Positions 8,518 through 16,180 of a DNA stretch of 32,635 bases are shown here, piece after piece. The DNA lies in the NCBI GenBank assembly GCA_024694125.1, contig JAILKE010000064.1, positions 1 through 32,635 of the forward strand, written 5' to 3'. Below the pieces are notes generated by a model, which saw nothing but the letters and a program-made list of their open reading frames with translations, was not told the DNA's origin and ran no database searches. Within the stretch, counting starts at the first letter, position 1, and every line of letters begins with the position of its first letter. The position numbers and the translations under genes were made by a program. The stretch comes from Bacteroidales bacterium (GTDB taxonomy: Bacteria; Bacteroidota; Bacteroidia; Bacteroidales; UBA3663).

Positions 8518-10023
8518 ATGAAAGCTTCTTATTTAATCAAACGAACACTATTGTTGTGGCTACTCTTTATTATACTTCCTGCGGTTGCCGTGGCAGCTGG
8601 AGGGGAGTATGCGGGTATAACCCCAAATGCAGTCGCTGACGATAATCAAACCAGTGAAGCTGATACAGAAGATACTTCCGAAGAAGGTGACGAAGAGGCA
8701 GAGTCTGCCTTGTCGCGTATGAAGACGCGTATATCGTTCACTCGTCGCGAGATGGGCAAGATTTCCGATCCCCGTATCCGTGACCTATATTGGTATGCGC
8801 TCAACGATACTACGGACAAGAAACGTTATCTTCGCGTCCACTATGCCTTCAACAAGATGGAAGACAACTGGGCGTTCGAGTTCCGCCTCGGTGCACAGGG
8901 CGTCTTCATGAACAGTATCAAGGAGCGTTTCAGCCTCGGTCCACAGATGGAGTTCAGCCTCAAGAAGGATCTGCATCCCTACTGGGCAGCCCGTATCGAT
9001 GCCTATTGGTCACACTATGAGCACGAACTCTTCACGGCGCACCAATCGACCATGTGCAGCAACTGGTCCGGCTATACCGGTGCTGACGTGTGGATGCCTA
9101 TCGAGTACTCCACCATGGGACTGCGTGGCGCTGTGATGATCAATGTCCTCAATTCCGTAGCAGGCCGTGAGATGATCTATACGCCGTTTGCTGCCTATGG
9201 ATATGGTGGTGCCGGTATGGCATACAGCTTTGCCAAGTTCGGCCAGCGTGATGGTTCCTGTATCGTGCCCCAGTGGTTCTTCGGTGCCCAGGGTGGTTGG
9301 AACTTCAATCAGCGCCTCACGCTTCTACTCGATGCCAATGTCAGTTGGCAGGGCGATGACCTGGAGGGCTTCACCACGCAGAACAGTACCTGGAAGTATG
9401 CCCTTACGCTGGGCTTCTCCTACAAGTTCTCCAAGATCATTCACTTCCAGCGACTCGGTTACGACGAGAGTTTCAACAGCAAGCCTATCATTGATGCCTC
9501 GTATGGTGCCGAGGGCGACAATCTGCAGTCTCTCATCGAGCGTGGCAGCAAGAAACCAGCCACTGCCACCAATACCGACCTTACCGTCCTCTCGGGCGAT
9601 ATGATACAGGCGGCATTCTTCCAGATTGACCGCATCGAGTTGCAGCATACCTATGTGCTCAACCTCGGTTTCTATGCACAGGTGATCAAGGCGCATCCTA
9701 CGCAGAAGTTCCTCGTCAAGGGATTTGCCGATATCGAAGTTGGTTCGCGCAAGCGCAACCTGTGGCTCAGCGAGCAGCGTGCCAAGGTCGTAGCCGACGT
9801 GCTAGTCAAGACCTATGGCGTCGATGCTGACCAACTCATCGTCGGTGGCGGTGACCTGGAGTACGATATCCCGTTCATTCGTGAACAGGGTCACCACCGA
9901 TTCAACCGTTGTACCATCGTATGTCCTATCAATGAGGACTACCAGATAATTAAGGAAAAGAGCTTCGAGGATAAGAGCGAGTTGATGGATGGCCGTGTTG
10001 CGCCTCCTGCCAAGAATTATTAA
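8518..10023 (+). CDS. OmpA-family outer-membrane protein with N-terminal beta-barrel
   Basis: The chosen start (second ATG of the frame, 33 bp after 8485) gives MKASYLIKRT followed by a hydrophobic stretch and a cleavage site near VAVAAGG, a good signal peptide; the earlier ATG would put 11 polar residues in front. The product is 501 residues. After an acidic linker (about 30-75), alternating aromatic strands (AFEFRLGAQGVFM, FSLGPQMEFSLKK, YWAARIDAYWS) suggest a DUF3575-like beta-barrel. The C-terminal about 120 residues form an OmpA-like peptidoglycan-binding domain: FLVKGFADIEVGSRKRN, LSEQRAKVVADVLVKTYGV and NRCTIV, the last in place of the usual NRRV. It probably links the outer membrane to the cell wall and may help anchor or export surface glycan. 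It has its own promoter. Confidence 0.8.
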   Translation: MKASYLIKRTLLLWLLFIILPAVAVAAGGEYAGITPNAVADDNQTSEADTEDTSEEGDEEAESALSRMKTRISFTRREMGKISDPRIRDLYWYALNDTTDKKRYLRVHYAFNKMEDNWAFEFRLGAQGVFMNSIKERFSLGPQMEFSLKKDLHPYWAARIDAYWSHYEHELFTAHQSTMCSNWSGYTGADVWMPIEYSTMGLRGAVMINVLNSVAGREMIYTPFAAYGYGGAGMAYSFAKFGQRDGSCIVPQWFFGAQGGWNFNQRLTLLLDANVSWQGDDLEGFTTQNSTWKYALTLGFSYKFSKIIHFQRLGYDESFNSKPIIDASYGAEGDNLQSLIERGSKKPATATNTDLTVLSGDMIQAAFFQIDRIELQHTYVLNLGFYAQVIKAHPTQKFLVKGFADIEVGSRKRNLWLSEQRAKVVADVLVKTYGVDADQLIVGGGDLEYDIPFIREQGHHRFNRCTIVCPINEDYQIIKEKSFEDKSELMDGRVAPPAKNY

Positions 10024-10124
10024 GGGGGACATCTATATGTTCTCCCTCCCCTTTAACCCAACTGTCCCTCCCTTTTGCTCCACTTCTTCTTCCTGACTAA
10101 CTTCTCTCTAACTGACCATCGCTT

Positions 10125-10925
10125 ATGAAAGTCTCCATCATTACGACCAGCTATAACCGGCAGGCTACCATTGCGGGAGCCATACGCAGTGTTATGGCGC
10201 AGACGTACCCCGATATCGAGCATATCGTGGTCGATGGAGCATCTTCCGATGGAACGCTGCGGGCGATAGAGGAGTGTGGTTCGACGCGCATTGCCCGACT
10301 CATCAGCGAGAAGGATTCCGGTTGTTATCAGGCGCTCAACAAGGGTGTCCGTCTTGCCACGGGCGACATCGTCGGTTGGTTACATTCGGACGATGTCTTC
10401 TATGATGACGAGGTCGTAGCCGATGTCGTGCGCTGTTTCGAGCAGACAGGTTGTGAGTTCCTTTATGCCGACGGCCTTTTTGTCAGTCCCGACAATCCGA
10501 ATTGGATTATCCGTGACTGGGTGAGTGGCACCTATTCCGATTCCAAGATCCGCAATGGTTGGTTGCCGCTGCACACTACGGTTTTCGTCAAGCGCGAGCT
10601 CTTCGAACGTCTCGGTTATTACCGCGAGGACTATATGATTTCGGGCGATACCGAGTGGCTCATCAAGATGATGTACCGGACGGGAATCCGTATTCATTAC
10701 ATGCCCAAGTATGTGGTCCGTATGGGCTATGGTGGTCTTTCGACCAACTGGGCACGCACTTTCCACCGTTGGCGTGAGGACCTCGGCATCTACAAGCAGG
10801 CTGGTCTCTCTCCCCGTCGTGCCTTGCTCAAGAAGGTCTTGCGCAAGTTCCCCCAGTTCGTCACGGCTCCTTTTGTCAAGCAACCGTCCGATTCTGACGA
10901 GTCTTCTGCGGAGGATGCCTCCTGA
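10125..10925 (+). CDS. Family 2 glycosyltransferase (WcaE-like)
   Basis: A 266-residue GT2 enzyme. Motifs are KVSIITTSYNRQATI at the N-terminus, HIVVDGASSDGT (about 33-44), the metal-binding HSDD (about 88) and SGDTEWLIKM (about 170), together typical of the WcaE/colanic-type GT2 subgroup. It starts 101 bp after the OmpA-family gene; that gap is a C+T-rich stretch with no recognisable promoter, so it is probably cotranscribed with it. It ends just before the strong terminator at 10999-11048 and so closes the glycan region. It is separated from the main glycosyltransferase block by the outer-membrane gene, which suggests a late or accessory sugar addition. The substrate is unknown. Confidence 0.88.
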   Translation: MKVSIITTSYNRQATIAGAIRSVMAQTYPDIEHIVVDGASSDGTLRAIEECGSTRIARLISEKDSGCYQALNKGVRLATGDIVGWLHSDDVFYDDEVVADVVRCFEQTGCEFLYADGLFVSPDNPNWIIRDWVSGTYSDSKIRNGWLPLHTTVFVKRELFERLGYYREDYMISGDTEWLIKMMYRTGIRIHYMPKYVVRMGYGGLSTNWARTFHRWREDLGIYKQAGLSPRRALLKKVLRKFPQFVTAPFVKQPSDSDESSAEDAS

Positions 10926-10998
10926 TTCCATTCGCCATCATCCCTCTTACTCAATGATTATTTAGCCATTTATAGATCAATCTATGGCAATCCAATAT

Positions 10999-11048
10999 AA
11001 AGGGTGCGCCGCAAGTTTCTAATAAGACTTGCGGCGCACCCTTTTTTT
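10999..11048 (+). terminator. Rho-independent terminator ending the glycan region
   Basis: A perfect 15-bp stem, GGGTGCGCCGCAAGT (11002-11016) with ACTTGCGGCGCACCC (11027-11041), has a 10-base loop and is followed by seven T (11042-11048). Flanking AAA and TTT can extend the stem to 18 bp. It is oriented for the plus strand and stops transcripts from the GT2 gene. On the minus strand no good U-run follows. Confidence 0.92.
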
Positions 11049-11076
11049 GTCCCACTCAATGAAACCGAATATAATG

Positions 11077-11104
11077 TTTAAGGCTTAATGTTTAAGGTTT
11101 AATG
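11077..11104. repeat. Four 7-bp tandem repeats
   Basis: Four heptamers in perfect register: TTTAAGG, CTTAATG, TTTAAGG, TTTAATG. They lie between the terminator and the convergent regulator gene. No gene is visible in 10926-11268 beyond the terminator and the repeats listed here. Confidence 0.8.
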
Positions 11105-11160
11105 GAGTATACCAAAGGTGGCGGTAAATCCCCATTGACAATGGCGGTATGATTAATGTC

Positions 11161-11244
11161 TATTAATGACAATTAATGGAGAAAAATAAATCTCAACTGA
11201 CTGAATTAAAGTTTATTAATGATAATTAATGGAGAAAATATAAA
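11161..11244. repeat. Two copies of a 30-bp A+T-rich direct repeat
   Basis: A unit TATTAATGAYAATTAATGG followed by AGAAAA and an A+T tail occurs at 11161-11190 and again at 11214-11244, 53 bp apart, nearly identical. It lies downstream (on the minus strand) of the regulator gene. Function unknown. Confidence 0.75.
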
Positions 11245-11245
11245 T

Positions 11246-11283
11246 TTTAAGGCTTAAAATGTTAAAGTTTAATGGCTTAATGG
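11246..11283. repeat. Degenerate TTAA-phased repeat overlapping the end of the regulator gene
   Basis: Units TTTAAGG, CTTAAAATG, TTAAAG, TTTAATGG and CTTAATGG follow one another at 6-9 bp spacing. The stop codon of the minus-strand regulator (11269-11271) and its last codons are within this array, so the final residues (PLSH) are encoded by repeat units. Confidence 0.7.
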
Positions 11284-13521
11284 ATTATCCACTAATTTCT
11301 TGGGGGCGCGGTACTCCGATGGCAGCATGCCGAACATGCGCTTAAAGTTGGCGGCGAAGGCCTTGTGCGTATTGTAGCCCATCAGGTCGGCTATTTCGCC
11401 GATGGGCATGTCCGTGTCGCTCAGTAACTGGGCGGCGCGTTTCAGGCGTACATTGCGGATGAAGTCGGCGGGAGAGATGCCCAGCATGTCGCGCAACTTA
11501 GAGTAGAGGGCAGAGCGGCTCATGCAGACATCCTGCGCCAACTGGTCCACGCCGTAGTCAGCGTCGGACAGGTGAGCCTCGATGGCAGCCAGCATCTTGG
11601 CGGAGAGTTCCTTCTCTTCGCTGTTGGTGCCGATCTTGCGAGGGTCGATGTGGGTGCTCTCCGCAAACTGGTGGCGTGCCTCCTCGCGCAGTTCGAAGAG
11701 CCGGTTCACGCGGAGGTCGTTCTCCCGCTCCATCTTCCTGCGTTTGCTACGCAGGTAGAGGTGCAGGACCGACATGACCGATGCGACCATGGCCAGGGCA
11801 TATAGCGACTTGGCCCACCAGGAGAGCCACCGCGGAGGTAGGATACACAGTTCCATGCAGGTCGATTCACCCCAATGGATGTCGTCCGATGAGGCCTGAA
11901 CCTCGAAGCAGTAGTTGCCGGGAGCCAGAGCGTGATATGCCGCCGTCCCCATACGGCCGTCCGCGTCTGTACAGGATTGCCACTCCGACTCCAGCCCCGC
12001 CAGTCGGTAACGGTAGCGGGTGTGCGATGGCGTGGCATAGTTGAGTGCCGAGAACCGGAAAGAGAGGTAGTTCCTGTCGAAGGGGAGAGAGAGTAGGTCC
12101 GATAGTCGGTCAAAGGGCAAGGACTCACCATTGATGTTCAGTCCCGTCAGGACGACCGGGCGCTGGAAAGTCGTTCCCGTGCCTATCCCATCCGGACGGA
12201 ACAAGATAGCATAGCTCGGGCCGTAGGCGAAGACCAGAGAACTGTCAGCCATACAGGCTGCAGCCCGTTCCATCAGTGAGGCAGTGGGGAAGCCCTCATC
12301 GCTGTCCAGGTTGATGACGGTCGGCGTGATGCGTGCTATGCCGCGAGCCGTCCCTGCCCAGGTGTGACCCTCAGCATCGATGACCAGGCTGCGTATGCAG
12401 TCGTTGGCCAATCCCCCGATGCGTGAGCATTGATAGTCATTGGTACCGATGGGCGAGAGGCGGAACAGACCATTCTGCGTACCTATCCACAACGTTCCGT
12501 CCCGGTGGCGCGCTACACAGTTATACTTGTTGGAGTAGCGTTCCACGTCGGCCGAAGCAGGGAACGTCGCCAGTGAGTCGGCCTGACAGTCGAGCATGCA
12601 AGCACCGTTCTGTGAATATACCAGTACCCATCGGTCGTCGATGGGACAGGCACCCACCAGGCGGCGGTAGCGATTCAGCCGTGGCAGCCGTTCGTTGAGC
12701 AGGACGAACCTCGACTGCTCCGGATAGAAGTAACCCATCAGGTTAAGCGAAGCGCAGAGCAGATAGCGACCTGCGTCGAGTTGCTGGATGAAGGAGATGC
12801 GGTTGTGCGGCAGTCCATCCACATTGCGCATGTCGTACTGGCGGGAGCTGCCGCCGTGCTCGCATACCAGTCCCTCCTCCTGGCAGTGCCACACGTTGCC
12901 CTCACGGTCCGTGGTGCTGCGTACCAGGTCTATCACCCCGTGGTCCTGCACGCGTTGTGCCGTGGGGCGGTAGGGCGAACGGTAGCCGATGCCCTCGTTG
13001 GTGGTGCCCAGCCAGATGCCGCCCTGCCAGTCCTGGATGGCGGTGGTGAAGCGCGTGCCTAGTCCTAATGAATCCAGTCGGGTGCGCCATGGGGCAGACA
13101 GTCGTTCGTTGGCCGATGTGTCGAGCAGGAAATGCTTGACCTGCGCATCGTCCCTCCGCGCCTCGATGTCGTAGCGGAACGAGCGCGTGCGGGCATCGAA
13201 CAGGAAGATATGGTACAGGTCGTGCAACCACAGCAGCGAGTCGCCCTGCCACCAGTGGGCGTAGTCCTCGCTGTAGTGTTCCAGGGGCAGACAGCGCAGG
13301 CGGTCGCACGGCAGTACGTCGAACCCCTTTCCGTTGGACAGGCAGAATATCCCCTCGCAGTTGACCAGCACCTGTCCGTTGGGCAGTGCCACCATCTGCC
13401 GCACCTCGCCGGTCGGTAGTCCATCGGATACTGTCCAATGTCTATCGACCGTCTGTGCCGTCAGGTGGACGGACGACAGGCAGATGCCTGCATAGAGAAT
13501 CAATTTTGTCAGAGGGGCCAT
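11269..13521 (-). CDS. Membrane-spanning SusR/HTCS-like AraC regulator lacking kinase and receiver domains
   Basis: The chosen ATG (13519-13521) begins a signal peptide (MAPLTKLILYAGICLSSVHLTAQ). An in-frame ATG 123 bp upstream would translate the operator region and is rejected. The 750-residue protein has a periplasmic propeller of Reg_prop-type repeats (about 24-410; for example GGIWLGTTNEGIGY, DGTLWIGTQNGLFRLS, EGHTWAGTARGIARI), a Y_Y_Y Ig-like domain (about 495-565), one membrane helix (about 566-590), a basic 42-residue linker and a C-terminal AraC domain (633-750) with two helix-turn-helix motifs (LAQDVCMSRSALYSKLR; IGEIADLMGYNTHKAF). Hybrid two-component systems have HisKA, HATPase and receiver domains between membrane and AraC; none are present. 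The linker (FAESTHIDPRKI) resembles the segment that joins receiver to AraC in those proteins, suggesting an internal deletion. It probably activates the divergent enzyme genes upon glycan binding. SusR is the functional precedent. Confidence 0.85.
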   Translation of the reverse strand: MAPLTKLILYAGICLSSVHLTAQTVDRHWTVSDGLPTGEVRQMVALPNGQVLVNCEGIFCLSNGKGFDVLPCDRLRCLPLEHYSEDYAHWWQGDSLLWLHDLYHIFLFDARTRSFRYDIEARRDDAQVKHFLLDTSANERLSAPWRTRLDSLGLGTRFTTAIQDWQGGIWLGTTNEGIGYRSPYRPTAQRVQDHGVIDLVRSTTDREGNVWHCQEEGLVCEHGGSSRQYDMRNVDGLPHNRISFIQQLDAGRYLLCASLNLMGYFYPEQSRFVLLNERLPRLNRYRRLVGACPIDDRWVLVYSQNGACMLDCQADSLATFPASADVERYSNKYNCVARHRDGTLWIGTQNGLFRLSPIGTNDYQCSRIGGLANDCIRSLVIDAEGHTWAGTARGIARITPTVINLDSDEGFPTASLMERAAACMADSSLVFAYGPSYAILFRPDGIGTGTTFQRPVVLTGLNINGESLPFDRLSDLLSLPFDRNYLSFRFSALNYATPSHTRYRYRLAGLESEWQSCTDADGRMGTAAYHALAPGNYCFEVQASSDDIHWGESTCMELCILPPRWLSWWAKSLYALAMVASVMSVLHLYLRSKRRKMERENDLRVNRLFELREEARHQFAESTHIDPRKIGTNSEEKELSAKMLAAIEAHLSDADYGVDQLAQDVCMSRSALYSKLRDMLGISPADFIRNVRLKRAAQLLSDTDMPIGEIADLMGYNTHKAFAANFKRMFGMLPSEYRAPKKLVDNPLSH

Positions 13522-13539
13522 ATCTAAAAGGTTAGTCCG

Positions 13540-13547
13540 CAAAGGTA
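13540..13547 (-). promoter_or_regulatory. -7 promoter element of the regulator gene
   Basis: On the minus strand this reads TACCTTTG, a match to TAnnTTTG. The start point would be near 13535, about 14 bases before the ATG. No TTTG is present at the expected -33 distance. Instead an outer arm of the dyad (13574-13585) ends 26 bp upstream, as expected for an activator-dependent promoter. Confidence 0.65.
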
Positions 13548-13573
13548 ATAAAAATATATCATTTGACCGACTG

Positions 13574-13659
13574 TTTTGTCCAAAATATTTGCAGTTCGAT
13601 GGGCGTTGACGTCTTTTTTTGGCCGAAAGGACGTTGACGCCCATTCCTTTTGGACGAAA
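13574..13659. promoter_or_regulatory. Nested inverted repeat between divergent genes, probable regulator operator
   Basis: Outer arms are TTTTGTCCAAAA (13574-13585) and TTTTGGACGAAA (13648-13659), complementary at 11 of 12 positions. Inner arms are ATGGGCGTTGACGTC (13599-13613) and GACGTTGACGCCCAT (13630-13644), complementary except for two central bases. The spacers between outer and inner arms are 13 and 3 bp, differing by exactly 10 bp, one helical turn. Each outer arm lies about 40-53 bp upstream of a predicted start site. A dimeric AraC-type regulator encoded next door is the natural ligand; this is inferred. Confidence 0.7.
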
Positions 13660-13686
13660 TGACAGGTCTCATCGTGCAGACTTGAG

Positions 13687-13694
13687 TACCTTTG
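13687..13694 (+). promoter_or_regulatory. -7 promoter element of the PL38-like gene
   Basis: TACCTTTG, identical to the divergent -7 element on the other strand. Transcription would begin near 13700. An ATG at 13699 in the same frame therefore falls at the start site and cannot be the translation start. There is no proper -33 TTTG; the outer dyad arm at 13648-13659 occupies about -41 to -52. Confidence 0.65.
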
Positions 13695-13761
13695 CACCAT
13701 GAAAAGCTGGGACCACACCCCCGTTGTCCCGACCAGTTATAACATGAAAAATGAGATGATT

Positions 13762-16128
13762 ATGAGAAAGACTATTCAGACAATCACGTTGATGCTGACT
13801 GCATTGGCAGCCTTGGCACAGGACCCCATTCAGCCTTTGGGGCACGAGGATCAGCGTCATCCGCGCGGTGTGGCAGGCAACCCCATCTATCTGCAGAAAC
13901 AGGTGGACGAGGTCAAGGCCTGGCTCGATACGATATCCGACAGTTATGCCCCCAATGCCGTGGCCGAGGTGCAGGATGCCGTCACCATCTCGGAGATGGT
14001 GATAGCGGCAGGAAGTGCCTCCTGGACTGAGTTGGACAAGCAGAAACAGGCGCTGAAACAGGCCTTTGTGACAGCCCAGGCTACCTACGGCTACCAGCCC
14101 AAGCGGGCCGTCACACCCTCCGCCGATCATGGCTTCGTCCATCCCGGCTGTATCGTCACGCAGCAGGACATAGAACGTGCCAAGCAGCTGCTGGCGCAGG
14201 GAGATGAACGTGTCACGCAGGCGTGGAACATACTCTGTGCCAACTCCTACAGTCAGTCCGGTACCCAGACCTGGCCCACCCAGGTGGTGGTGCGTGGCGG
14301 AACGGGCGAGAACTATATGAACGCGGCGCGCGGTGCAGCGATGGCGTACCAGAATGCCCTGCGCTGGAAGATAGCTGGCACACGCGACAATGCCGATGCT
14401 GCCGTGCGCATCCTCATGGCATGGGCGCACAACAATACAGGGGTGAGCGGCAACTCCAATCTCTCGCTGGCGGCAGGCATCTACGGATATGAGTTGGCCA
14501 ATGCAGCCGAACTGATGCGTGACTACGATGGCTGGAGCACGGCGGACTTCCAGGAGTTCTGCCGCTACATGGTCCGTGTGTGGTACAGTCCCGCCATCGA
14601 CTTCCTGCGCCGTCGGCACGATACATGGCTCAACGAACGTCATGCCAATGTGGGCCGTCGGCCGGGTCACTACTGGAGCAACTGGGGACTGTGCAATGCC
14701 CTGTGCGTGATTTCCATCGGCATACTGTGCGACGATGTGCACATGTACAATCAGGGTGTGTCGTTCTACAAGTATGACCATGTCGGTACGTATAGCGACC
14801 GTTCGGCGCAGAGCAGCATCCAGAACGACGGCCTCACGGAGTTCATCGGTAACCTGGTGCCTGTGGTGTTGCCCGATGACCGTGGACCCTTCGGCTACCT
14901 GGGACAGATGCAGGAGAGCGGACGTGACCAGGGTCACGCGCTCATGGCACTGGGTCTGGCGACCGACATCTGCCAGGTGGCTCTGAACCAGGGCGACGAC
15001 CTCTATGCCTACATGAATGACCGCCTCGCTGCGGGCATCGAACATGTCGCTGCCTTCAACTTCGGCGGTGTGGCTGGCAGCGACCTGCCGTGGATAGATT
15101 ACCATTATGCCGACTGCGGCACCGCATGGAGCAATGCCTGGGTGCAGTCCGGTGGCCCCAATGAGGGTGGCCGTGGCGGCGTGCGCCCCTACTGGGACCG
15201 CATACTGGGTTACTACGAGGGCCAACGCGGCGTGCGAATGCCCTATGCAGAGATGGCTGCTGCCCAGACCTGTCCCGATGGTGGCGGCGGCAACTACAGC
15301 CAGAACTCGGGCGGCTTTGACCACCTGGGCTTCTCCACGCTCACTCACCATCGTCCCCTCGTAGGCAGCGACGACGCCATCACCCCTCTGTCGGGCAATA
15401 TCACCTACCAGGGCATCACCTATGTGAACCAGACCAACCTGGGAGGATTGCGCTACAACTATGTGAGCGGCAGGAGCAGGGCCATCCCTGCCGATAGCAG
15501 CGAGATAGTGCTGTCGCCGCAGTTGCCCGATTCGGTCGAGGACAGTGGCCTGTGGGAGTGGAACACCGGTGCGACTACACGCCAGTTGTCGGTCCGTGCC
15601 GATCACAGTTTCCTGTACCGTGTCACCTATACTGCCCGGAATGGCGCCCGGAGCCAACAGACCTTCGCCATCGCTGTGGCGGGCGATGCTCCTGCCGATG
15701 AACTGTCGGGCGAAGTGACGGTCGATGAGCAGACCGATCCCTCCACCACATGCACCGTCCTGTTCGGTTCCAGCGTGACGCTGCAGGTGCAGGCTGTCAC
15801 GGGATGGACCAACGACTTCCTGTGGGACAATGGTCAGACAGGCAGTTCCATCACAGTGCCCACCCTTGCCTCGTCCCGCTCCTATACCTGTCAGTATGCC
15901 AACCAGAGCGGCGCCGTCAGTCAACTGGTTTTCACCCTGAATGTGGAGCCGGGGTCAACCACCAGCGATTCCTCCGCCGGTATCGAACAGGCCGTACCCT
16001 CCTGTGCCTCTTCCGCTCCCTACCTCGTGTATGATTGCATGGGGCGCGTCACCTCCCTCTCGTCACAACCAGGAATCTATTTTCACAACGGCAATGCGGT
16101 TGTGAAAAAATTAAAAGTTAAAAATTAA
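13762..16128 (+). CDS. Secreted PL38-like / alginate-lyase-fold polysaccharide lyase
   Basis: The start is placed at MRKTIQTITLMLTALAALAQ, a clear signal peptide; in-frame ATGs at 13744 and 13756 are also possible. The 788-residue protein has a helical toroid of the Alginate_lyase superfamily (about 80-570). Motifs include a histidine next to YWSNWGLCN (H303 to N312) and QESGRDQGH (384-392), the conserved pattern of this fold, with H392 a likely catalytic or structural residue. By family it should cleave uronic-acid polymers (alginate or glucuronan-like) by beta-elimination; PL38 is the closest I can name. Two Ig-like segments follow (about 600-735). The tail (YDCMGRVTSLSS...GIYFHNG) resembles a type IX secretion C-terminal signal. 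The last codons run into a 7-bp repeat array. The gene is first of a two-gene operon under the divergent regulator. Confidence 0.78.
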   Translation: MRKTIQTITLMLTALAALAQDPIQPLGHEDQRHPRGVAGNPIYLQKQVDEVKAWLDTISDSYAPNAVAEVQDAVTISEMVIAAGSASWTELDKQKQALKQAFVTAQATYGYQPKRAVTPSADHGFVHPGCIVTQQDIERAKQLLAQGDERVTQAWNILCANSYSQSGTQTWPTQVVVRGGTGENYMNAARGAAMAYQNALRWKIAGTRDNADAAVRILMAWAHNNTGVSGNSNLSLAAGIYGYELANAAELMRDYDGWSTADFQEFCRYMVRVWYSPAIDFLRRRHDTWLNERHANVGRRPGHYWSNWGLCNALCVISIGILCDDVHMYNQGVSFYKYDHVGTYSDRSAQSSIQNDGLTEFIGNLVPVVLPDDRGPFGYLGQMQESGRDQGHALMALGLATDICQVALNQGDDLYAYMNDRLAAGIEHVAAFNFGGVAGSDLPWIDYHYADCGTAWSNAWVQSGGPNEGGRGGVRPYWDRILGYYEGQRGVRMPYAEMAAAQTCPDGGGGNYSQNSGGFDHLGFSTLTHHRPLVGSDDAITPLSGNITYQGITYVNQTNLGGLRYNYVSGRSRAIPADSSEIVLSPQLPDSVEDSGLWEWNTGATTRQLSVRADHSFLYRVTYTARNGARSQQTFAIAVAGDAPADELSGEVTVDEQTDPSTTCTVLFGSSVTLQVQAVTGWTNDFLWDNGQTGSSITVPTLASSRSYTCQYANQSGAVSQLVFTLNVEPGSTTSDSSAGIEQAVPSCASSAPYLVYDCMGRVTSLSSQPGIYFHNGNAVVKKLKVKN

Positions 16129-16138
16129 AAGTTAAAAA
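16111..16138. repeat. Four 7-bp repeats across the end of the PL38-like gene
   Basis: TTAAAAG, TTAAAAA, TTAAAAG, TTAAAAA in perfect register, preceded by six A. The stop codon (16126-16128) and the last residues (LKVKN) of the lyase are supplied by these units. The array continues to the leader of the next gene. Confidence 0.85.
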
Positions 16139-16180
16139 TGATTGCCTCGCGAGGGCTGTCGATTTCATCTCCTTTCCGCT

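Noticed and set aside
13522..13644. N-terminal extension of the regulator
   Set aside because: It would translate through the predicted start site, -7 box and operator, and would bury the signal peptide.
13669..15924. A 751-codon open frame on the minus strand opposite the PL38-like gene
   Set aside because: It has no recognisable domains, lies fully antisense to a well-supported gene and crosses the promoter region; it is a by-product of G+C-rich codon use.
16142..16180. TTG start for the fusion enzyme
   Set aside because: The ATG at 16181 begins a standard signal peptide; the extra residues would precede it without purpose.
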